IMG/VR virus record: IMGVR_UViG_3300049491_000611
Span: 1 to 34,919 of that record
Reading direction: 5' to 3' (one strand)
From: a virus
DNA length: 34,919 nucleotides
Below are positions 1 to 6,896 of this stretch, one piece after another (the first letter of the stretch is position 1; every line of letters starts with the position of its first letter). The notes under the pieces were generated by a model that was not told where the DNA came from, made no database searches, and saw only the letters and a list, made by a program, of their open reading frames with translations. Position numbers and translations under genes: made by a program.

Positions 1-1762
1 CTATGGCTAGTTCTAAGCGTTGTTTTTCCAGCTGGTAGGCCGAATCGTCAAGTTTTACTTTTCGTGGTTGTGCAATCACGGCACTGGCCACGGGTGCGGG
101 TGCGCCTGTTGGTGTAACAACTCCAGCACTGGATTTTAATTTTTTGATTATTTCAGCTGACTTGCCAATTTGCACCAAAGCATCTTCCTCCAGTTTGGTT
201 TGTAAGTGGAACAAAGCACGGTCACCACCCATAATGGATTCACGTTTTTTCTTTTCAGCCTGTATGGTAGCATTTGCAACACGTATGTTTTCACGCTCAC
301 GTTCCAGCAATGCTTTTTTAGTTATTTCCTGCTGTTCCTTGGTAACGGTGGAAATGTTTTTCATAACAGCTTGGTATTCCTCAGCCCCTTGTGTTTTTCC
401 AAGGCCTTTGAAGTAGTCTTGAAGCTGTTTTTCATCCTTAAATAAAAGCCCTGTGAAGTCCATTATATTGGTTAAACCGCCTATAATGGTCTGAACAAAT
501 TTTGAAAAGCCACTGGTGTCGGATTCATTTATTGAAACAATCATTTTTGTCCAAGAATTGGACAATTTGTTTACCTCCTTGGTAATGGTGGAAACACCCT
601 CAGCTTTATCAGCACCCGTTAAAATAACCAATTGTCGGGCTGTTTCAGGAAGTACCTCACTGGCTAAAATTTTACCAGCTTTAATCATTTCAAATAAACC
701 TTTTTCAGTAAGGTTTTTTATTTCAGGATGTAGCACTTGCACGGCCTTTGTCATCGCTTGAACCGCCCCTGGCAAACTCTCCGCGAGTTGACCCCTAAGT
801 TCCTCACTAGCAACAGTTCCCTTGCTCAGCATTTGGTTTAAAGCCGTAAAAGAACGCCCCAAAGTGTCGTTTGACAGCCCTAGTGCGCTTCCTGATTTTG
901 ATATGTTTTCAAACAGTTCTTGAATTTCACTGCTGGCCAGTTTGTTTTTTGCTGAAACGTAAAATGAAACATATTCCTTGGTTAAGCTTTTTATTTCAAG
1001 GCCGTATTTGTTTGAAATCCTGATTAAAAATTCCTGTTGTTCCCTGAAATTTGCTTGGGTTTCAGTAACGGATTTTAAGGCCAAATCCAGTGATTGAATT
1101 TCCTTTGTGGTGTTGAAAATTTCTTTTCCAACAGCTACCAACCCAGCAACCCCACCAACAAAGCCCAAAGCCCCGAAAACACTTTTTACACCATCCCAAG
1201 CGGAGGCGTAATTCCCCACATTTCTACGGTGTTGACCCAAACTACTATCAATTTCTTTTAATTGCTTGTCAAGTGCGTTCGCTGTGGCCTGTGCTTCTTT
1301 GAATTGTTTGCTGGTCACTCCATATTGCACGCCCAAATCCTGAGCGCTCCTGAGGGCTTTTTTGTGTTGGGCATCCAAATTGACATAAGCCCCAGCAACG
1401 GTGCTGACTGCTTTGGCTTCTAAAGTGGCATTTTGTAAGGTTATGCGATTGTCAACTCGTTCCTGCAAAGTGGTTTTTGCCAGCCGTTCTTTGGCTTCTT
1501 TAAGTTTTGCAATTTCAGCGGTTAATTCAGTAATCAATTTAGCTTGGGTTTCCAGCTGTTCATTTACTTTGGCGTTTTCACTGGCATTACCTCCAACCCC
1601 TGAGGGCGTTTTTATACCAGCCAGTTTAGCACTAACAGCAAGGGCATCATCAGCGGTTTTCAAGATCATTTTATCCAAGGCATCCACCAAAACGGTTGCT
1701 TGGGTAAGCTGTTTTATTGCTTCCTCAGTTACTATCAGGTTTATTGCATTTTCATTCGCCAT
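1..1762 (-). CDS. Tape measure protein, N-terminal part (cut by window edge)
   Basis: The frame is open from an ATG at 1762 to the left edge, giving 587 codons without a stop, so the C-terminal part is outside the window. Around residues 318-336 it carries the run EELRGQLAESLPGAVQAM, which is the signature of the phage tape-measure N-terminal domain (TIGR02675-like). Before it lies a long Lys/Glu/Ala-rich helical stretch and a Gly/Val-rich hydrophobic patch (VFGALGFVGGVAGLVAVG, residues near 200). The family sets tail length and helps DNA ejection in long-tailed phages. The start overlaps the upstream gene by 11 bp, typical of this operon. Family assignment is strong; total length is unknown. 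Confidence 0.9.
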   Translation of the reverse strand, partial: MANENAINLIVTEEAIKQLTQATVLVDALDKMILKTADDALAVSAKLAGIKTPSGVGGNASENAKVNEQLETQAKLITELTAEIAKLKEAKERLAKTTLQERVDNRITLQNATLEAKAVSTVAGAYVNLDAQHKKALRSAQDLGVQYGVTSKQFKEAQATANALDKQLKEIDSSLGQHRRNVGNYASAWDGVKSVFGALGFVGGVAGLVAVGKEIFNTTKEIQSLDLALKSVTETQANFREQQEFLIRISNKYGLEIKSLTKEYVSFYVSAKNKLASSEIQELFENISKSGSALGLSNDTLGRSFTALNQMLSKGTVASEELRGQLAESLPGAVQAMTKAVQVLHPEIKNLTEKGLFEMIKAGKILASEVLPETARQLVILTGADKAEGVSTITKEVNKLSNSWTKMIVSINESDTSGFSKFVQTIIGGLTNIMDFTGLLFKDEKQLQDYFKGLGKTQGAEEYQAVMKNISTVTKEQQEITKKALLERERENIRVANATIQAEKKKRESIMGGDRALFHLQTKLEEDALVQIGKSAEIIKKLKSSAGVVTPTGAPAPVASAVIAQPRKVKLDDSAYQLEKQRLELAI

Positions 1763-2333
1763 TTTCAATTTCTTTACATAGTTCAATAAACTCCTTAAGC
1801 ATCAATTTTTTTGGGTTTAGTGCAACGGTAAAACCGAGGTTTTTTTCAATGATTTTAAGCTGGAAAAGCAACCCTTTTGACTTGCCTTTTTTTACTTCCA
1901 CCAATTCATTTTCAATTATTTTTATTTGGGTGATTAACCCATTGGTTTTTTGGTATAGTTCAGCCAATTCAGGCAGGCTTCCAGTTTTAATTTTTAACCC
2001 TAAGGAGGCCAGTTTTTTATGGAATTCGTGTTGTGTTTCAGGGTTTACAAAACCAGTCCTGCAACGGTTTAACAAAGTGATTATCACATTGTATTTTGTT
2101 ATAATATTGTCAATTTTGGCTATTTTCTGCAAACGGTTAAAAATATCCCTGTCATCCAGTTCAAGATAATACTGGTCAGTAATGCTTTTTTCAATTTGCA
2201 ACAGTTCATCGTTTCTGACCACTGGCTGTCTGCCATCAAACCCTTTAATTAACCAGTTGTTATTGTGTGATTTTATGTATTTATCCCAGTTAAACACTGG
2301 TAAAATGTCAATATTGTCATAGTAAACAGCCAT
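1752..2333 (-). CDS. Unknown tail-region protein upstream of tape measure
   Basis: A 193-aa protein if started at the ATG at 2333; a GTG at 2339 would add two residues and overlap the upstream stop. It has no motif I recognise. The C-terminal half is Lys/Leu/Ile-rich and probably helical, and the N-terminal part is Asp/Tyr/Asn-rich. It sits directly before the tape measure gene, where siphoviruses often encode tail assembly chaperones, but there is no visible slippery sequence or frameshifted second product. A chaperone or distal tail role is therefore inference from position only. Confidence 0.75.
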   Translation of the reverse strand: MAVYYDNIDILPVFNWDKYIKSHNNNWLIKGFDGRQPVVRNDELLQIEKSITDQYYLELDDRDIFNRLQKIAKIDNIITKYNVIITLLNRCRTGFVNPETQHEFHKKLASLGLKIKTGSLPELAELYQKTNGLITQIKIIENELVEVKKGKSKGLLFQLKIIEKNLGFTVALNPKKLMLKEFIELCKEIENGE

Positions 2334-2335
2334 AA

Positions 2336-2791
2336 TCACACGTATTTGTTTATGAAATCCATTAATTCAGGGTATATTATTTCCCAGTTTACAACCTTTT
2401 GGTTTTCCGTTGTCAGTCCAATGAAAGCCCCTGACATAAGTTCCAGTTCGTGGTTTTTGCCAGCTGAATCAGTGTTTTCCATAAACAGCACATAACCATT
2501 AAGCCTGAGGTTCATTTCACTGAATAAAAGGCCAGTTTTTACAAAGTTGTAAGGCTGGTTATAAATCTTTGGATAACCCTTTGAAATGTCGCCTGCTTCG
2601 GGCTGGTAATCGTGGGCATAATAGCCCAAATGGTGACCAAAAACATTAACACTATCCCTGAATAATTGCTGTTCAGTATTCAGTTCAATTATTTCCACCT
2701 CGTTTTTGTAAACAATTTTGTTTGTTTCCGCTGGTAGTGCATTTATCACAAAGCGTAAATTTTTCAAATAATCATTTGCGGTCACTGGCAT
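2336..2791 (-). CDS. Unknown tail-region protein, first gene after the partition island
   Basis: A 151-aa soluble, acidic protein without signal peptide or membrane segment. It contains a short stretch with the look of a beta-rich virion protein (YVLFMENTDSAGKNHELELM near residue 101). It is the first minus-strand gene left of the plus-strand partition island, so it cannot simply share a transcript with the tail tube gene unless RNA polymerase reads through two terminator-like hairpins. A leader hairpin lies 17 bp upstream of its ATG. Function unknown; a tail or neck role is inferred from its place between tail tube and tape measure genes. Confidence 0.75.
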   Translation of the reverse strand: MPVTANDYLKNLRFVINALPAETNKIVYKNEVEIIELNTEQQLFRDSVNVFGHHLGYYAHDYQPEAGDISKGYPKIYNQPYNFVKTGLLFSEMNLRLNGYVLFMENTDSAGKNHELELMSGAFIGLTTENQKVVNWEIIYPELMDFINKYV

Positions 2792-2802
2792 AGCTGGTAA
2801 AT

Positions 2803-2835
2803 AAAAACGGGGAACAGCCCTAAAGCCATTCCCCG
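2803..2835 (-). terminator. Terminator-like hairpin in the leader of the distal tail genes
   Basis: On the minus strand a perfect 7-bp stem CGGGGAA/TTCCCCG (2829-2835 with 2808-2814) encloses a 14-nt loop and is followed directly by TTTTTATTT. This is intrinsic-terminator shape, but it lies only 17 bp before the ATG at 2791. It could end a short minus-strand RNA, or act as an attenuator for the genes downstream. Confidence 0.55.
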
Positions 2836-2836
2836 A

Positions 2837-2844
2837 TAATTTTG
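2837..2844 (+). promoter_or_regulatory. Candidate -7 box for the partition operon
   Basis: TAATTTTG fits the Bacteroidota -7 consensus TAnnTTTG on the plus strand and would start a transcript near 2851, giving a leader of about 150 nt that contains the repeat array. No clear TTTG is present at the -33 position, so the assignment is tentative. Confidence 0.3.
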
Positions 2845-2918
2845 AATAAAGTTACTCAAAAAAATTATTCAACATTCAAATGTACTGAAAATTAACCTTT
2901 TACGTAAAAACGTGCAAT

Positions 2919-3000
2919 GTTAAACACAACCAACACATTAAACACATTGCACACACTAAAAACATTTAGTACATTGCGCACATTAATCACATAAAACACA
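2919..3000 (+). repeat. Array of short CACAT/ACAC repeats upstream of parA (candidate centromere/operator)
   Basis: About 80 bp made of degenerate short direct repeats such as AACACATTAA, ACACATTGCACACA and GCGCACATTAATCACAT, ending five bases before the first gene of the island. Partition systems with a ribbon-helix-helix partner usually place the centromere, which is also the operator, exactly here as short tandem repeats. The last 22 bp and the start codon closely match a segment upstream of the gene starting at 31603. The centromere role is inference from repeat form and place. Confidence 0.5.
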
Positions 3001-3005
3001 AAATT

Positions 3006-3257
3006 ATGAAAGACAAAAAAATTTTTAGTTTGGAGTACCAGTACCAGCTTTATTTGAAACGGGTGGGTCTTACTGAGGCATTAATGCATAGTGAACAAAG
3101 CATACAAACCCGACAGGCTTTTTTCGGTGCAACTGGCCAAATGTTACTGTTGCTTAGGGATGATATGTATGAATTTGAGGAAGATGAATGCATACAAATA
3201 ATGGAAGATATGGTTAACGAGGTCACACAATATTTTTTAAAACGCACACAAAACTAA
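3006..3257 (+). CDS. Small conserved protein, first gene of the partition island
   Basis: An 83-aa acidic, probably all-helical protein, ending one base before the parA start. It has a hydrophobic middle (ATGQMLLLLRDDMYEFEEDE, residues near 39-58) and no metal or DNA-binding motif I can name. Small proteins of this look are common in Bacteroidota prophages, often close to structural genes. Its strand and immediate coupling to parA place it in the partition operon. It could be an accessory partition or regulatory protein; function unknown. Confidence 0.8.
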   Translation: MKDKKIFSLEYQYQLYLKRVGLTEALMHSEQSIQTRQAFFGATGQMLLLLRDDMYEFEEDECIQIMEDMVNEVTQYFLKRTQN

Positions 3258-3258
3258 A

Positions 3259-4011
3259 ATGACAAAAATTATTGCACTTAGTAACCACAAGGGAGGTGTC
3301 GGCAAAACAACCTCCACAATAAATATCGGGGCGGGGCTTAACCAGTTAAACAAACGGGTTTTGATAATTGACCTTGACCCACAAGCAAATTTATCCTTGT
3401 CCTTGGGCATCCTAAAGGCTCAAAATAATATTTACGGTGCTTTGCGTGGGGATTACCAAATTGAACCATTTGCCGTAATGGAGGGCTTGGATTTAATACC
3501 ATCCGTGATTGAGTTGTCTGCCATTGAAATTGAATTAAGCACAAAACTTGACCGTGAGTATTATCTAAAGGAAATTATTGACCCCATAAAACACAACTAT
3601 GACTACATTTTGATTGATTGCCCCCCATCAATGGGGCTTTTGACCCTTAATGCTTTCACGGCCAGTGATGAAATTTTAATACCATTGCAGTCTGAGTTTT
3701 TGGCAATGCACGGTCTTTCCGAACTTATAAAAGTGATGAAATTAGTGAACAAACGCCTTAACCCTGCCTTGTTTATTGGTGGCATCTTTTTGACCCAGTT
3801 TGACAGCCGTAAAAAGCTAAACAAAGGTGTGTTTAATGAAGTGGTCAAGATATTCCCTGAGGTGGTTTTTAATACCAAAATACGGGATAACGTGGCCTTA
3901 GCTGATGCCCCAAGTTATAAGCTGGATATTTTCAGGCACAACCCCACCAGCAAGGGTGCGGAGGATTATTTGGAACTTTCAAAGGAATTAATTAAAAAAC
4001 ACTCAAAATGA
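3259..4011 (+). CDS. parA: ParA-family partition ATPase
   Basis: 250 aa, the size of small plasmid and phage ParA proteins without an N-terminal DNA-binding domain. The deviant Walker A motif KGGVGKTT is at residues 11-18, with the signature lysine 11 and P-loop lysine 16. DLDPQ at 38-42 is the Walker A' motif, and YILIDCPP near 116-123 is Walker B with Asp120. ParA ATPases drive segregation of low-copy replicons through a centromere-binding partner; the next gene looks like that partner. Being encoded on the plus strand in the middle of a minus-strand tail operon is unusual and suggests insertion of the module. Such a gene implies that the phage persists as a plasmid, which is inference. Confidence 0.93.
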   Translation: MTKIIALSNHKGGVGKTTSTINIGAGLNQLNKRVLIIDLDPQANLSLSLGILKAQNNIYGALRGDYQIEPFAVMEGLDLIPSVIELSAIEIELSTKLDREYYLKEIIDPIKHNYDYILIDCPPSMGLLTLNAFTASDEILIPLQSEFLAMHGLSELIKVMKLVNKRLNPALFIGGIFLTQFDSRKKLNKGVFNEVVKIFPEVVFNTKIRDNVALADAPSYKLDIFRHNPTSKGAEDYLELSKELIKKHSK

Positions 4012-4328
4012 AAACAGAAACAGTAAATGCAGTTGAAGAAAGTAGGTTTGCGGGTATTTTTAGCGGAAATGATGCCCCGATTGCACCAGTAAAAAATGCT
4101 AAAATTGAGAAAAAAGCACCCATAAAACAGCCTGAGCAGGCCGTAAATGAAAAAAGAACCAACATTGAAATGCCTTTGGTGCTTCACGAAAAGCTTACAA
4201 TTATGGCACATTTGGAGTTTTCAACCATAAAAAGAATAATAAATGAAGCCGTTGAAAAGACAATTGTCCAGTATGAAAAGACACACGGGGAACTAAAACG
4301 AGTACCCAAATCACAACGCACCAAATAA
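4008..4328 (+). CDS. Probable centromere-binding partner of ParA (ribbon-helix-helix-like)
   Basis: 106 aa, overlapping the end of parA by ATGA. Residues 1-45 are charged and low in complexity, probably flexible. Residues 48-85 start with the strand-like EMPLVLHEKL followed by two helices (IMAHLEFSTIKRIINEAVEK), the outline of a ribbon-helix-helix DNA-binding domain. The tail is basic. A flexible arm plus RHH domain behind a short ParA is the plan of type Ib partition partners such as ParG and omega. It probably binds the repeat array upstream of 3006 and represses its own operon. The fold is read from pattern, not from a search. Confidence 0.7.
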   Translation: MKTETVNAVEESRFAGIFSGNDAPIAPVKNAKIEKKAPIKQPEQAVNEKRTNIEMPLVLHEKLTIMAHLEFSTIKRIINEAVEKTIVQYEKTHGELKRVPKSQRTK

Positions 4329-4359
4329 AAAAGGGGCTTCATTACGAAGCCCCTTTTTT
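4327..4359. terminator. Bidirectional intrinsic terminator
   Basis: An 8-bp perfect stem GGGGCTTC/GAAGCCCC (4333-4340 with 4346-4353), 5-nt loop, flanked by six A and six T. It works on both strands: it closes the plus-strand partition operon and the minus-strand late operon after the tail tube gene. The two convergent units meet here. Confidence 0.9.
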
Positions 4360-4414
4360 GTGGCATTTATCAAACGGTAGGATTAAATCAGCCTACCAAA
4401 GATATAAAATAAAA

Positions 4415-5344
4415 TTAAGCCACCACCACGCTGGCCACATTTGATTTATAAAGCAAACCACTTGGGTCAACAATAATTGTTCCCACCGTGTTGGTTGCAT
4501 CCCAAGTTTCCACGGTATAAACCCCAGCTGTTGAGGCTGGAATGGTAAACGTGTACGTTTTGGCATCGTGGTCGTGATTGATTGCCGTTGGCGTTACTAA
4601 AACACCACCTTTTTTGATTCTAAAATCAGTTAGGGTAAGGCCATCAATGAAGTGGCTTTTATCCAGCAATGTAGTTTTAACCACCAAAGAGGTTGCACCA
4701 GTGGCCAGTGGTTGCGGTGTAAGGATAATATCATTTACACCATCCAAGTCACTTGGGCTAAAATTCAACTGGTCAGCAACAATCCAGCTTTGTCTGTCCA
4801 TTTCCTTAAAGTCTGTTAATTGAATGGTCATTTTGTACTCAGCTGGGGTGTTGCCCTCAGCCCCTTTGTACTGGCCAGTAAACAGCATTTTAGTACTAAA
4901 GCCTTTGAAAACTCCGCTTTTGCTTTGGGTAAAAATTTTGTTACCCACTGCATCATAAAAGGCAATATTGAAACGGTCTTTTGAATTTAAGGAACGCAAA
5001 GCTTTCCAAAAATTAACCCCATTTGCACCGAATAAAACGGTGTATTCATAAGGTAGTTCACCAGTTACGGATTTATAACCTGAGCCATCAGCGGTGTTGA
5101 TATTTGGCTCTAGTGGCACTAAGTTAAATGACTTAATACCTTTGATTATAATCAGTTTTTCCAATTGCTGTTCCTGTTGCACTTGGTCTAAGGTTTGAAC
5201 CTCAGTGTACACGTAGGAGCGCAAAGTTAGTTCTAAGACTTCAACCCTATCCCAGTCAAATGGGCAAGCTTCTTGTCCTGTACCTAGTAAATCGCCTCCT
5301 GAACAATTTACTACGTTTACTTGATCTACTAATTCAGTTGCCAT
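4415..5344 (-). CDS. Major tail (tube) protein, probable
   Basis: 309 aa, beta-rich and without a membrane segment. The first ~200 residues look like a tail tube domain, with alternating strands and the segment GVFKGFSTKMLFTGQYKGAE. The last ~100 residues (from about 205) look like an Ig-like add-on domain, ending in a typical beta-sandwich strand pattern (TYTFTIPASTAGVYTVETWD). Its place after capsid and connector genes and before the tape measure supports a tail tube role. It is the last gene before the bidirectional terminator. Its start overlaps the upstream stop (TAATG). Assignment rests on size, composition and synteny rather than a decisive motif. Confidence 0.6.
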   Translation of the reverse strand: MATELVDQVNVVNCSGGDLLGTGQEACPFDWDRVEVLELTLRSYVYTEVQTLDQVQQEQQLEKLIIIKGIKSFNLVPLEPNINTADGSGYKSVTGELPYEYTVLFGANGVNFWKALRSLNSKDRFNIAFYDAVGNKIFTQSKSGVFKGFSTKMLFTGQYKGAEGNTPAEYKMTIQLTDFKEMDRQSWIVADQLNFSPSDLDGVNDIILTPQPLATGATSLVVKTTLLDKSHFIDGLTLTDFRIKKGGVLVTPTAINHDHDAKTYTFTIPASTAGVYTVETWDATNTVGTIIVDPSGLLYKSNVASVVVA

Positions 5345-5529
5345 TATTTGATAAGTTTAGCGGTTAATAATTCAGCAATAAGCTTTTTATCGGTGGAGAA
5401 AAATTCGTTTCCTCTGTAATATTGCTTATCGCCTGTGAAGTTTTTGATAACTAAGTATTTTACCACGGTGGCCTCCTTTTTTGGTGGGGCAACCGCTTTT
5501 TCTACTTCTTGTTTTTTATCATTTTCCAT
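5344..5529 (-). CDS. Small lysine-rich virion-region protein
   Basis: 61 aa. A charged Lys/Glu/Pro N-terminus (1-20) is followed by a compact segment KYLVIKNFTGDKQYYRGNEF and a short helix ending in LLTAKLIK. The second half resembles the small phage proteins that read 'field strength, Gly, charged, then L..(G)LI' and often lie next to capsid genes. The gene at 6659-6892 has a comparable half in the opposite order. It is coupled to the tail tube gene by TAATG. Function unknown. Confidence 0.7.
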   Translation of the reverse strand: MENDKKQEVEKAVAPPKKEATVVKYLVIKNFTGDKQYYRGNEFFSTDKKLIAELLTAKLIK

Positions 5530-5533
5530 TGCG

Positions 5534-6055
5534 TTAAAATTTTATGTTTTTATTCAAACATTTTTGGTTATCTACATTCAACTCAATTGTGAATGTTATT
5601 GCGTTCCATATTACAATGGGGGTTTTGCCGTTCTTTTTTACTGAAAAATTAGGCTCTAAAGTGTAACTCCAAGTGTCGCTCCTTATTTGGAAGTTTCCTG
5701 AACGTATTAGGGCGGTTATCAGGTTATCATAAACAGGAATAAGTACCTTACTAAAGTCGTTATGATATTGAAACTCATTGAACCCATCAGGATTTGTTGA
5801 CCTTGTGGCCACCACAAAACGTGCTTTTCTTCGGGCGTTACGTTGTTGCTTGTCCGCTGTGGTGGGGTCAACAATCAGCCAAATAAGTGGGTATTTAGAT
5901 TGATTTTCCTTAAGCAAAAGAAATTTGGTCAAAACTTCATACGTTCCCCAATCATAGCGAACTGGCCACACAACAAATCCTGTGGGCTTTTTTGGCTCGG
6001 TATGGGCTGGCAGTAGCTCAACAATTTCTCTTATTTTTTCCTCGAATACAATCAT
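5534..6055 (-). CDS. Probable tail completion/terminator or neck protein
   Basis: 173 aa with the ATG at 6055, which overlaps the upstream stop as ATGA; an ATG further upstream at 6106 would overlap the previous gene by 55 bp and is less likely. The protein is soluble and aromatic-rich, with WPVRYDWGTYEVLTKFLLL near residue 30, a conserved-looking LIWLIVDPTTADKQQRNARR segment and a beta-rich C-terminus. Its place between the connector gene and the tail tube, and its size, fit a tail terminator or joining protein. No diagnostic motif is visible, so the role is inferred. Confidence 0.6.
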   Translation of the reverse strand: MIVFEEKIREIVELLPAHTEPKKPTGFVVWPVRYDWGTYEVLTKFLLLKENQSKYPLIWLIVDPTTADKQQRNARRKARFVVATRSTNPDGFNEFQYHNDFSKVLIPVYDNLITALIRSGNFQIRSDTWSYTLEPNFSVKKNGKTPIVIWNAITFTIELNVDNQKCLNKNIKF

Positions 6056-6675
6056 ATCCCAAAGCTGTTTTGTGTGGCATACACTTTGAATTTTGCAATT
6101 TCCCATTCAGAAAAGTCGCTGGCTTTGTCCTGCAAGTAGCCGTATAATGACTTGTAAACATCCTCATTGCAGTACCAGTCAAGGAAAACGCCCCTATGTA
6201 AATAAGGTTCACCCTCCCAATTGCCTTGATACTGTGTGATGAAGCTTTGGTTTGCCGTTGCAATAAGATAGACAGGCGTGGCCAAAACAGCGTTTTCAGG
6301 GTTGGCCTTAACTGTACCAACAGCTGACAGCCGTATGTTATTCTCAGTATTAAATACCTCGAAGATTCTAAAAGCCAGTAGTGAATATTCATAGTTTAGG
6401 CCGTTCCAAATTTTACTGTCGTATTCCTCACCATTAACCAAAAGCTTAAACTTATTGTCAAGTGGGTCGGAATAATCCCTTTCCATAGCTACTTGCAAAG
6501 CGTTATACATTGCAACCCCAAAAGCATTAATCAATACATCCCTTTCAACTTTTTTGCAAACAGAACCCAAGTCGCCCTGATTGTCAGGTGCGCCCGTGTT
6601 AGGGTCACCCACTGCCAAAGGGATGTAAAGGGAGTTTTCCTTGTTGAAAAAGCTGGTATCAATTATCTGCTTCAT
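6052..6675 (-). CDS. Probable head-tail connector protein (DUF6712-like)
   Basis: 207 aa from the ATG at 6675 (begins MKQIIDTSFF); a longer frame to 6789 adds a basic, low-quality N-terminus that lies inside the preceding gene. The protein is mostly helical with aromatic patches (LNYEYSLLAFRIFEVFN near residue 95; FLDWYCNEDVYKSLYGYLQD near 165). It resembles the Bacteroidota phage proteins placed just after the capsid gene that are thought to be connector or adaptor proteins; I recall the family as DUF6712 but could not check. It overlaps its upstream neighbour by 17 bp. Confidence 0.6.
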   Translation of the reverse strand: MKQIIDTSFFNKENSLYIPLAVGDPNTGAPDNQGDLGSVCKKVERDVLINAFGVAMYNALQVAMERDYSDPLDNKFKLLVNGEEYDSKIWNGLNYEYSLLAFRIFEVFNTENNIRLSAVGTVKANPENAVLATPVYLIATANQSFITQYQGNWEGEPYLHRGVFLDWYCNEDVYKSLYGYLQDKASDFSEWEIAKFKVYATQNSFGI

Positions 6676-6892
6676 TTTTGGATTTTTTAGCAATTGTGTC
6701 CGTGTGGCCTGATTGTGTTGAAACGGCCTGTGGTGTGCCTTTTTCCGCTTCTTTTTTCTCAGGTTTTTCAGCCCCTTTAGGGTTATCAATCACGCCCAAT
6801 TTCGTGGCCGTGAAAATGACTGCCTTGTCTTCAAGTTCGATTGAGCCACCTTTTTTGTGGTCACCCCAATCTTTTAACAGCTTGAATTTCAT
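6659..6892 (-). CDS. Small lysine-rich capsid-region protein
   Basis: 77 aa. Residues 1-38 form a compact segment (MKFKLLKDWGDHKKGGSIEL, then LGVI), followed by a disordered Lys/Glu/Ala/Ser/Thr tail. This is the reverse arrangement of the 61-aa protein at 5344-5529, and both may share a small SH3-like fold. It follows the capsid gene by 4 bp, where small decoration or head-completion proteins are common. Function inferred only from place. Confidence 0.7.
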   Translation of the reverse strand: MKFKLLKDWGDHKKGGSIELEDKAVIFTATKLGVIDNPKGAEKPEKKEAEKGTPQAVSTQSGHTDTIAKKSKNEADN

Positions 6893-6896
6893 AGCG

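Noticed and set aside
144-1781. Several plus-strand open frames across the left end
   Set aside because: They lie opposite the continuous tape measure frame, have Ser/Phe-rich composition typical of antisense frames and no promoter or tiling.
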